A DNA stretch of 64,000 nucleotides, taken from contig NZ_CP010897.2 in the NCBI RefSeq assembly GCF_000934605.2, forward strand, positions 3,348,001 through 3,412,000, in the 5' to 3' direction. The notes beneath the pieces are model-generated. The model was not told where the DNA came from. It worked only from the letters and a program-made list of their open reading frames with translations, and searched no databases. Below are positions 24,795 to 32,224 of this stretch, one piece after another. The translations under genes were made by a program, and so were the position numbers. The DNA is from Pandoraea vervacti (GTDB lineage Bacteria; Pseudomonadota; Gammaproteobacteria; Burkholderiales; Burkholderiaceae). Position 1 is the stretch's first letter. Every line of letters starts with the position of its first letter.

Positions 24795-27431
24795 ATGGTC
24801 GTGCCCGGTTCACCGTCCGCCGCAGGCGCCGCATCGGCGCCCGGGCGCGACGCGCTGCTCGACGCCCTCGACCGTTCCCTGGGCATGCTCACGCTCACAC
24901 CGGACGGTACCGTTGTCGACGTCAACGACAAGTTCCTGGGGGTCTTCGGGTACACGCGCGACGAACTGATCGGCCAGCGCCATGGCATGTTGTGCGATCC
25001 GCTCGACGCCACCTGCGGCGATGCGCTCGCCCAGGTCGTGAGCACCGCACGCGCGCACACCGGTCAGGTCCGGCGTCTTCGTCACGACGGCAGCGTCGTG
25101 TGGCTCGAAGCCACCTACAATCCGGTGTTCGATGACGCAGGCAAACTCACGTTCGTGATCAAGTTCGCCGTGGACGTGACCGAACGCGTGGCACGCCAGG
25201 CAGCGGACGACGCGCGCATGCATCTGCTCTCGCTCGGTGTCGACGAAACGGATAATGCGGTGCTCATCACCGACGCACAAGGCAGCGTGCGTTATGTGAA
25301 TGCCGGCTTCACGCGCATGCTGGGCTACGCGGCGAACGACGTGGTCGGCAAATCGGCGCTCGCCCCGTTTGACGACACCTCGCTGGACGAATTCGCCGAC
25401 GGCGCCTATGCCGTCGACATCAAACAAGCCCTTTCCGGATGTCTCGTCGCCGCACGCGATGGCCGCAGTTGCCATTGCGAAGTGCTCGTGCGCACGGCCC
25501 AGCATCAGCCGATATGGGTCTCCGTAGTGACGAACCCGATTCTCGACGCCCAGGGCAAACTGGTGAACGCCGTGGTGCTGTTTACCGACATCACGCAATC
25601 GAAGATTCAGGAAGTGCTGCAACACAAGGCCCTGGCGGCGATGGTGCGCGACGCACCGCTGGTCGAAGTGCTCACGCTCGTGTGTCGCGAACTGGAGCAG
25701 ATCGCCCCTGAGGTCATGGCGTCCGTTGTACGGGTGGACAGCGAGGGCAAATTGCGTCCGCAGGCCGGGCCGAGCTTGCCTGCGCAATACCATCAGAGCG
25801 TAGATGGCGTGGCCATCGGGCCAAGCGTGGGCACCTGCGGCACGGCGGCGTTTCTCGCGCGACCGGTGATCGTCACCGACATGGCGAACGATCCGCGCTG
25901 GGCCGATTTCCGCGAGACGGCCGCGAAGTTCGGACTGGCCGCATCGTGGGCAATGCCGATCATCGCGAACGACGGGCGCGTACTCGGCGTCCTCGCTTTC
26001 TACTACCGAACGGTGCGCGGTCCCAATGCCTTGCACGAGCGTCTCGTCGACGTGTGCGTGCATCTGTGCAAACTCGCCTTCGAGCGCGACGAATCGCGCA
26101 CGCGCATCCGTCAGCTCGCCTTCTCGGACAGTCTCACCGGCCTGCCCAATCGCAGCATGCTCGGCGTGCTCGCGGCGCAGGCCATCGCCAGCGCGACGGA
26201 GTTGGGTACGCGCATGGCCGTCATCTTCATCGATCTCGATCGCTTCAAGCAGGTCAACGATTCGCTCGGCCATCAGGCGGGCGATGTGCTGCTGCGCACG
26301 ATCGCCCAGCGCCTGCGCCGTTCGCTGCGGGGCGCGGATATCGTGGCGCGACTCTCAGGCGACGAGTTCGTGGCCGTGCTCACCGAGTGCGACCCGGAGC
26401 GTCTCGACATCGCCATCGAACGCATGCGCAGCGCGCTCACCGCGCCATGTCAGATCAACGGCGTGACGCTCGTGCCGTCCGGCAGTTTCGGCATCAGCCT
26501 TTACCCGAACCACGGCAGAGAATTCGACGTCTTGCTGCAACACGCCGACATGGCGATGTACCAGGCGAAGATGACCAGCCCGGGCAGCGTGCGCTTCTAT
26601 AACGAGGACATGAACATCCACGCGCAGGAGCGGCTGGAACTCGAGACCGCGCTGCGCGATGCCCTGCGTCTGGGCAAGCTTCAGTTGTTCTATCAGCCGC
26701 AGATCAACCTGCTCGACGATTCGGTGTACGGCGCGGAAGCGCTCACGCGCTGGCGGCATCCCCAATACGGCGACGTACCGCCGTCGCGCTTCATTGCGCT
26801 TGCGGAAGAGTGTGGCCTCATCGGCGAGTTGGGCACATGGACACTGCGCGAATCTTGCCGTCAACTGGCGGACTGGCGGCGGCGCGGCGTGGGTATCGAC
26901 AACGTGTCGGTCAATCTCTCGCCAACCAACTTCCACGATCACGATTTGCCGCACACCATTGCCGAAGCGCTGGCCGACCACGAATTGCCGCCGTCGTGTC
27001 TGGCGATCGAGATCACGGAGAGCGTGCTGATGGACCACAACCCGAGCACGCTGCGCATCATCGAGGAAGTGCACCACATGGGCGTGCGCCTGTCGATGGA
27101 CGATTTCGGCACCGGCTATTCCAGTCTCGGCTATTTGCGGCGCCTGCCGGTCTCGGAGCTGAAGCTCGACCGAAGTTTCGTGCACGACATTACGCGCGAC
27201 GAAACGGTGCGTGCGCTGACCAATGCCATCATCAGCATCGGCCGCAATCTGCATCTGACCGTGGTGGCGGAAGGCGTGGAAAACGAAGCACAGCGCGACG
27301 TGCTGGTGGCACAAGGCTATCGCGTCGCACAAGGGTACCTGTTCTCCCCCGCACTCTCGGCGCAAGACATCGAACAGTGGCTCGAACGGTGGTCCGCACG
27401 ACGCCAAACGCCCCACTCCGTTCAGCCCTGA
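24795..27431 (+). CDS. PAS-PAS-GAF-GGDEF-EAL c-di-GMP enzyme (DosP-like architecture)
   Basis: An 878-residue cytoplasmic protein. Order: PAS near residues 20-130 (LTLTPDGTVVDVNDKFLGVFGY), second PAS 135-260, a GAF-like domain 280-430 (VGTCGTAAFLARPVIVTDMANDPRW), GGDEF 440-600, EAL 615-865. The GGDEF motif is SGDEF with an RGAD inhibitory site, so cyclase activity is uncertain. The EAL domain has EAL, NLSPTNF, EITES, DDFGTGYSSL and EGVEN intact, so c-di-GMP breakdown is expected. The ATG at 24795 is chosen over a GTG at 24693 because GAGGAGG lies 8 bases upstream. The layout matches E. coli DosP; heme binding is not shown. Confidence 0.9.
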   Translation: MVVPGSPSAAGAASAPGRDALLDALDRSLGMLTLTPDGTVVDVNDKFLGVFGYTRDELIGQRHGMLCDPLDATCGDALAQVVSTARAHTGQVRRLRHDGSVVWLEATYNPVFDDAGKLTFVIKFAVDVTERVARQAADDARMHLLSLGVDETDNAVLITDAQGSVRYVNAGFTRMLGYAANDVVGKSALAPFDDTSLDEFADGAYAVDIKQALSGCLVAARDGRSCHCEVLVRTAQHQPIWVSVVTNPILDAQGKLVNAVVLFTDITQSKIQEVLQHKALAAMVRDAPLVEVLTLVCRELEQIAPEVMASVVRVDSEGKLRPQAGPSLPAQYHQSVDGVAIGPSVGTCGTAAFLARPVIVTDMANDPRWADFRETAAKFGLAASWAMPIIANDGRVLGVLAFYYRTVRGPNALHERLVDVCVHLCKLAFERDESRTRIRQLAFSDSLTGLPNRSMLGVLAAQAIASATELGTRMAVIFIDLDRFKQVNDSLGHQAGDVLLRTIAQRLRRSLRGADIVARLSGDEFVAVLTECDPERLDIAIERMRSALTAPCQINGVTLVPSGSFGISLYPNHGREFDVLLQHADMAMYQAKMTSPGSVRFYNEDMNIHAQERLELETALRDALRLGKLQLFYQPQINLLDDSVYGAEALTRWRHPQYGDVPPSRFIALAEECGLIGELGTWTLRESCRQLADWRRRGVGIDNVSVNLSPTNFHDHDLPHTIAEALADHELPPSCLAIEITESVLMDHNPSTLRIIEEVHHMGVRLSMDDFGTGYSSLGYLRRLPVSELKLDRSFVHDITRDETVRALTNAIISIGRNLHLTVVAEGVENEAQRDVLVAQGYRVAQGYLFSPALSAQDIEQWLERWSARRQTPHSVQP

Positions 27432-27432
27432 A

Positions 27433-27666
27433 TCACGGCGCCAGCCCCAATTCCATCTGATGCAGGGCCGTTTCGATGGCCTGACTCTGTTCGCCGTTGA
27501 GCGCTTCGGCGGCGACGCTCGTCTCACGACGGTAGATCATCTCGCCATAGACGTTCGCCAATGCGCGCGCCGCCGGGCACAGCGACAGGTTGCTGTCGGC
27601 GGCCTGATGGCTGGTCCAGTAGTTGATCGCCTGTTCGATGTCGGCGATGGAGTAATTGGCTTTCAT
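27433..27666 (-). CDS. DUF3717 protein under a LexA box
   Basis: A 77-residue protein of the Burkholderiales family DUF3717 (YSIADIEQAINYWTSHQAADSNLSLCPAARALANVYGEMIYRR). It is soluble and helical; function unknown. A near-consensus SOS box lies 29 bases upstream of the ATG at 27666, so induction by DNA damage is likely. It is convergent with the preceding c-di-GMP gene, with one base between the stops. Confidence 0.85.
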   Translation of the reverse strand: MKANYSIADIEQAINYWTSHQAADSNLSLCPAARALANVYGEMIYRRETSVAAEALNGEQSQAIETALHQMELGLAP

Positions 27667-27695
27667 GGGATATCTTGTCTCGCCGTGGAGTGAAG

Positions 27696-27715
27696 TACTG
27701 TAATTATATACAGTA
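27696..27715. promoter_or_regulatory. LexA (SOS) box, near-perfect
   Basis: TACTGT at 27696-27701 and ACAGTA at 27710-27715 flank eight A/T bases, essentially the E. coli LexA consensus. The box is 29-49 bases upstream of the leftward DUF3717 start. No rightward gene begins within 350 bases, so DUF3717 is the target. Confidence 0.85.
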
Positions 27716-28072
27716 TTCGAAGAGTCTGAGCGCCGCTCGGAGAAAGCATGGACACGGCGGCGAATCGACGACGCCCTGGCCCATTCTCAGGCGCACGTTT
27801 CGGAACTGCAACACTTGACGCGGGACAGATGGCCGCGCGCAACGTCAACACGTCGACGATTCCCGCAAAATCATCCACTGAGCGATGCCACTCGGGCACG
27901 CTGGCCTTGCATAGCGTCGCCTCATGAGCGCCCCGGCACCGCGTTTGTTATGCTGCGGCTTTCGCGTATCGCGCCGCACCGGCTGCCGCTTCGTCAGCGC
28001 TTGCTCAGCCCTTGAGCAATGGCTTCGTTGCTACCCGGTTCCGCTACGCACGTCGCCCTTTCAAGAATCGTA
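27716..28072. other. Intergenic region, no gene seen
   Basis: These 357 bases between the LexA box and the next rightward gene hold no frame with coding character or ribosome site. I see no repeat or RNA structure. Confidence 0.5.
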
Positions 28073-28390
28073 ATGTCCGCCAACACGCCTGAGCCTCAGA
28101 ACACCGCCAACGACCGCAACGCCAAACCTGGCGCTGGCGGGGTCACACCGCCGCCGCCGGGCGCCATCCCGCTCGCGTGGGTGGGGCTGCTGGGCGCCGC
28201 TGCCTGGGTGCTCAAAAGCCCGAATCCGACTTGGGGCGTCGGCGTACTGTGCCTTTGCGCCGGGCTGATTTCGTCGTTCGGGGCGCGACGTCGCGGCCGT
28301 GCGCCATGGCCGGCATTCTTCACAGGACTGCTGCCAGTGGGCGTCGCCCTGTTCTTTGCCCTGCTCATGCTACGTCCGTTGCTTCGGTGA
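28073..28390 (+). CDS. Small membrane protein, 105 aa
   Basis: Residues 1-32 are polar and proline-rich (MSANTPEPQNTAND..., TPPPPGAI). Two or three hydrophobic segments follow: LAWVGLLGAAAWVL, GVGVLCLCAGLISSF and FFTGLLPVGVALFFALLML. No family recognised. The ATG at 28073 is chosen over an in-frame ATG at 28019 without a strong ribosome site for either. Confidence 0.6.
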   Translation: MSANTPEPQNTANDRNAKPGAGGVTPPPPGAIPLAWVGLLGAAAWVLKSPNPTWGVGVLCLCAGLISSFGARRRGRAPWPAFFTGLLPVGVALFFALLMLRPLLR

Positions 28391-28779
28391 CAGGGTCTGC
28401 GGGCAAGCACGGCGTCGACGTCGCAATTGACGCGCGTCGTCCCGCAGGAGTTACCCACAGCTTCTGTGGATAACCCACTGGATAACCCGGCAGCACCCCG
28501 TCAAAATGCCCGCCGTTACAGGCTGTCAAGAGGATTGCCCGTTTCAGCATCAGGATCGGAAAAATTTATTGCGCTTGACGTTTCGCCCCCGCTGCTGTGC
28601 GAAATCGTCACGGCTTTGGCATGACGGCCGGCACCGCCCGATGACAACGACAACGCAGTTCGGACGGCCACGCAGCGCTCCGAGGCGCGGCCGTTATCGC
28701 GGACACCGGAGGGTTCGCAGCGTCCGGGAATCGGCCTATCATGGAGTCATGCGACACCTCGCGAAGGAGAACGTCTCGT
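28391..28779. other. Intergenic region with DnaA boxes
   Basis: No gene is supported in 389 bases. The notable content is a tight cluster of DnaA-box-like sequences at 28451-28485. Confidence 0.55.
28451..28485. promoter_or_regulatory. Cluster of DnaA boxes
   Basis: A perfect 9-mer TTATCCACA is present on the minus strand (28465-28473). A one-mismatch copy TTACCCACA is on the plus strand (28451-28459), and a partial TTATCCA on the minus strand (28479-28485). The first two face each other five bases apart. Confidence 0.6.
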
Positions 28780-29103
28780 ATGACCCAGTCCGACAAGTCG
28801 TCTGTCAGTCCCTCGCCCACCGACGCGGATCGCGCCAGCAGCGCGCCGGTGACGGAAGCGGAACGCGTCCATCTGGACGAACTGCTCGCGCGTCACTCCG
28901 TCACGGAAACCGTCGACCGGGCCTCCGTCATCGATCTGATCAACCGATTGCGCGAGCCTGACGTGAAGACGTCCGAAGACCGCGACCGCGTTGTCAAGGA
29001 AAGCCGGCTGTGGAAGGAGGTTTCCCATCGAGACACCGCCATGTCCCTGCTCAATTCGCTGGCCCAGATGGCGCCGATCTTCCTGAACCAGATCCACTGG
29101 TAA
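28780..29103 (+). CDS. Hypothetical protein, 107 aa
   Basis: A soluble, strongly charged helical protein (TEAERVHLDELLARHSVTETVDRASVIDLINRLREPDVK). No family recognised. AAGGAG 10 bases before the ATG at 28780 fixes the start. A terminator follows eight bases after the stop, so it is a monocistronic gene. Confidence 0.7.
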   Translation: MTQSDKSSVSPSPTDADRASSAPVTEAERVHLDELLARHSVTETVDRASVIDLINRLREPDVKTSEDRDRVVKESRLWKEVSHRDTAMSLLNSLAQMAPIFLNQIHW

Positions 29104-29420
29104 CGCCTGTCGCGCCGGCAATCGCCGGCGCGTTCTTTTGCATCGGCTTCGCTGCGCCGCTTGTCACTGCCACCTCGCTGTTTCTGCGTGTTGCCGGGAA
29201 TTCCCATCACGGCTTGCCGAGGCTTGGCACGGCTTGCCCGCGATTGCCGCTGTCCGTCGTGCAGCACTGTGTCTCGCAGTCGCCCCGCCTTGTCGGCCAC
29301 CGCTGCTCATCGATTGATCTGGGTTAACTTTGTGCGTGGCCGCCCGCCCGCAAACAGGACGGTGTCGCCTGTGTGCCTTACAATGCGGGTCGCCCGAGTT
29401 TTCCCTGTTGACCTGACATC
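29104..29420. other. Intergenic region before rubredoxin
   Basis: These 317 bases contain the terminator at 29111-29138 and, at the right, the rubredoxin promoter region. No gene is supported. Confidence 0.55.
29111..29138 (+). terminator. Rho-independent terminator
   Basis: CGCGCCGG/CCGGCGCG (29111-29118 and 29125-29132, loop CAATCG) is followed by TTCTTTT on the plus strand. It ends the 28780-29103 gene. Confidence 0.82.
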
Positions 29421-29615
29421 ATGACCACCACGCTGGACACCCCGACTGAATTCAAGAGCTGGATTTGCCTGATTTGCGGCTGGATTTACAACGAAGCCGA
29501 AGGTGCGCCGGACGACGGCCTTGCCCCTGGTACGCGCTGGGCGGACGTGCCAGCCGACTGGCGGTGCCCGGAGTGCGACGTTTCCAAGGAAGATTTCGCG
29601 CTGTCGGAATTCTGA
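29421..29615 (+). CDS. Rubredoxin
   Basis: A 64-residue rubredoxin. The four iron ligands are C16 and C19 (CLICG) and C49 and C52 (CPECD), with the family's Tyr/Trp/Phe core. It is a small one-electron carrier in the cytoplasm; in beta-proteobacteria its partners are often NAD(P)H-rubredoxin reductases, oxidases or alkane hydroxylases, none of which is nearby. It appears to be transcribed alone. Confidence 0.95.
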   Translation: MTTTLDTPTEFKSWICLICGWIYNEAEGAPDDGLAPGTRWADVPADWRCPECDVSKEDFALSEF

Positions 29616-29714
29616 AGACGTTAGGCCGGCCACACAGGCTGCGCCTGGCCTGACCGGCACATCGGCTGCGACGCCGTGCCCGCCGCACCGACAGTTCGGC
29701 TCACGGGCATGGCG

Positions 29715-29984
29715 TCAGTGATGCCAGCCCCACCCGCGGCCACGATCGCGCCACCCGCGACCGTAGCCGCCGCCGTAGTAGCCCCCGTAGTAACCGCTCG
29801 ACACGCCGAACGTCACGACCGGCGCGGGCGCCACCGCATAGCCTGGCGCGTAATAGCCCGGCGCGTAATCGTATCCGTTGCCATATGTGCCGCCATAGGC
29901 CGGCGCCCCGTAGGGCACCGCCACACAGCCGGCCATCGCCATGGCGAGGGCAGCGCCGCCCGCCAGCATGAGAATGCGTTTCAC
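29715..29984 (-). CDS. Small Gly/Tyr-rich lipoprotein
   Basis: An 89-residue protein beginning at GTG (29984) with GGGAGA upstream. The N-terminus KRILMLAGGAALAMAMAGC is a lipoprotein signal with lipobox AMAGC. The mature part is low-complexity Gly/Tyr/Pro (YGGYYGGGYGRGWRDRGRGW) as in many small outer-membrane lipoproteins of Burkholderia-type bacteria. No defined function. Confidence 0.75.
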   Translation of the reverse strand: MKRILMLAGGAALAMAMAGCVAVPYGAPAYGGTYGNGYDYAPGYYAPGYAVAPAPVVTFGVSSGYYGGYYGGGYGRGWRDRGRGWGWHH

Positions 29985-30178
29985 GATGAAGTCTCCCGCA
30001 CGAATCCTTTGATGCTCTGAATCGGTGAGGCAAGAACCGACGCGTTGGGTTGCGCCTCGCCTCACTTGCTTGATTCGTTAGACATGCGGGTTCCCGCGAA
30101 ATGCGGTGAAAGGCTGCGCTCTTTGGTTACCAAACGTGACATTGGTAACGGCGGTGAAATGCAGTGCCGGACGCTCCC

Positions 30179-31762
30179 TCAGAACACCCAGCAACGATCG
30201 CGTCCCGCTCGCTTGGCGCGGTACAACGCCATGTCGGCACGCTCGACCATGTTCATCGGCGAATCCGTGTCCTGCCATTCGGTGATGCCGAAGCTCGCCG
30301 AGAATCGCAGCGGCGGTTCGCTGCCTTCAAGCGACTCGCGCTTGCAGCGCTCGCGAATCCGGTCGGCCACACGCAAGGCATCTCGTTCGCTGGCGCCTGG
30401 CAGCAAGATCGCAAACTCTTCGCCGCCGATACGGCCGATCAAGTCGTCGCCGCGCAATGTCGATGAACAGACGAGCACGAACCGGCACAACACCTGATCG
30501 CCGATCGCGTGCCCGTAGGTGTCGTTGATGGACTTGAAGTGATCGAGGTCGGCCACGATGAGGCTCATCGGCTCGTTCCTGCGCTGTGCGGCTTCCAGCA
30601 ACCGCTCGAAGCGGTGAAAGAAGTAACGACGCGTCAGACTGCCCGTCAGTTCGTCGTAACTCGCCTCGAACGCGAGTTGATTGTTCGCGGCACGCAATTC
30701 CTCGTTCGACTGTCGGGTCTCGCGATGCTGCGTTCGCTCGCGCCAGTACGTCCACCCAGCCAGTGTCACGATGATGACCCCGCCCAGATAGAGCAAGAAG
30801 CACAGCGCCAGATCTTTCGCGTGCTGACGGGTGAGCGCGTCCCAGGCGTCGACGCTCTCCACCGCGTAGACGATGAGATCGTTGCTCGAACTCGGTCGCG
30901 ACGTGATGATGAACGGCTTGCGCAGCTCATTGAACGCCGACATCCGGTCGAGCAACTCCTGGGGAACCCAGGCATTGGCACGGCCGGGGGCCCGCTGGAA
31001 CTGCGAAATCGGCATCCGTGCGAAATCGTGCCGCTGGTACAGCGCGAACCGCTCGGCGTCGGAGAGCGATCCGACCTTTCCGTCGAGCATGAAGCGATTT
31101 TCGAAGCGAGGGTCGTTGGCCATGACGACCACACCGTTGCCGTCCGTAATGAACGACTCGCCGCTGCCGACCCAATGACGCAGGCGCGTGAGTCCGATCT
31201 TGGTCATCACCACGCCGATCAGTACACCTTCGCGGTACATGGGGGCACTGAAGTAAAGGCCGGGCGCCTGGCGCTCCCAACCAGCGGCATAGCTCTCGAA
31301 GCGCTCGCCCAACAGCGCATGCGTGACATAGGGCATGTTGGCCACCGACTGGCCGATAGGTGACGGCGCATCGCGATAATTGCTTGCCGCCACGCAAACG
31401 CCGCTGGTGTCGATCACCCACACGCGATCAACACCAAAGTAGCCTTGTGCCCCGCGCAGGAATTCGTTGGCTCGCCCGGTCACGTCCGGGCCGACAGGTC
31501 GAGCGCCACCGCCCGGCAAAACGTCACGCAGCAGATCCACTTCGGCCAGCGTCGAGGGGATCGCCCGAACCATCGACAGGTCCGTATTGATGGCGTGAAC
31601 CATGCCGTCGGCCACGCGATCGGCGACCGTCTGCCCCGCGTCGACACTTTGCGCAAGCTTGTCGCCCACCAGCGACGTGGCCGTGCGGTCGGCGGCGACC
31701 CAGCAGGCGACCAGCACGCCGACCGAGACACAGGCGGCATAAAGCCAATGCCTTATCCTCAT
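30179..31762 (-). CDS. Membrane diguanylate cyclase with double-Cache sensor
   Basis: A 527-residue protein. Membrane segments lie at residues 7-25 and about 335-360. Between them is a periplasmic Cache-like sensor (RVWVIDTSGVCVAASNYRDAPSPIGQSVANMPYV, GLYFSAPMYREGVLIGVV). The GGDEF domain follows a short coiled linker and begins YDELTGSLTRRYF. It has GGEEF intact and RGDD as inhibitory site, so an active, feedback-limited c-di-GMP synthase is expected. Its ATG follows an AT-rich region that probably holds the promoter. Confidence 0.9.
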   Translation of the reverse strand: MRIRHWLYAACVSVGVLVACWVAADRTATSLVGDKLAQSVDAGQTVADRVADGMVHAINTDLSMVRAIPSTLAEVDLLRDVLPGGGARPVGPDVTGRANEFLRGAQGYFGVDRVWVIDTSGVCVAASNYRDAPSPIGQSVANMPYVTHALLGERFESYAAGWERQAPGLYFSAPMYREGVLIGVVMTKIGLTRLRHWVGSGESFITDGNGVVVMANDPRFENRFMLDGKVGSLSDAERFALYQRHDFARMPISQFQRAPGRANAWVPQELLDRMSAFNELRKPFIITSRPSSSNDLIVYAVESVDAWDALTRQHAKDLALCFLLYLGGVIIVTLAGWTYWRERTQHRETRQSNEELRAANNQLAFEASYDELTGSLTRRYFFHRFERLLEAAQRRNEPMSLIVADLDHFKSINDTYGHAIGDQVLCRFVLVCSSTLRGDDLIGRIGGEEFAILLPGASERDALRVADRIRERCKRESLEGSEPPLRFSASFGITEWQDTDSPMNMVERADMALYRAKRAGRDRCWVF

Positions 31763-32224
31763 CCGAAAATCAAACGCTCGTTCTAATATTTTTCACTTGT
31801 TACGTTGGCAAAGTCCTCGCCTCATTCGAATCGCGTTTCTGTCACTTCCCCGGACAGAACTTCTGGTCGCGACCGGCATTTGTGGTGCCAGCGAATGCCC
31901 GCCAAGTCTGGTCTGCGCGTCAAACACTTTCCCTCGTTTCCGATCCCCGGCTTGTCGCGCCCCGTGCCTACGGATCCTGACTGCCACACCATTGTCCACC
32001 CCGACAATTGCAGGCTGTTGACAGCCGTCGTCCACTCCCCCGATCTCCTGCCGGTCCGGACATAGGGCCATCCGCTCATGCGGTTGGAATGCTTCGCGAG
32101 AACGAAGTGATTCTATAGTACTCCGACGATGCCGCCGCACGAAAAACATCAAATAATCGATAAATTATGAATGCCCATTTAACGTATTAACTAGCTTTAT
32201 TTGATGTTTATTATTTACATCTTT
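31763..32224. other. AT-rich intergenic region between two c-di-GMP genes
   Basis: No gene is supported in 462 bases. The right third (32120-32224) is far more AT-rich than the window average and carries a 13-bp inverted repeat. The left part contains the promoter of the leftward diguanylate cyclase, not individually identified. Confidence 0.55.
32144..32209. repeat. 13-bp inverted repeat in AT-rich DNA
   Basis: AAACATCAAATAA (32144-32156) is perfectly inverted at 32197-32209 with 40 bases between. A second, shorter symmetry (GATGT...ACATC, 32204-32222) overlaps its right arm. It lies just beyond the stop of the GGDEF/EAL gene. Confidence 0.7.

Noticed and set aside
27716..28018. A divergent gene sharing the LexA box with DUF3717
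   Set aside because: No rightward frame with coding character starts within 350 bases of the box.
31793..32152. 119-codon frame between the two c-di-GMP genes
   Set aside because: Basic, low-complexity translation without domain or ribosome site. The region looks intergenic.
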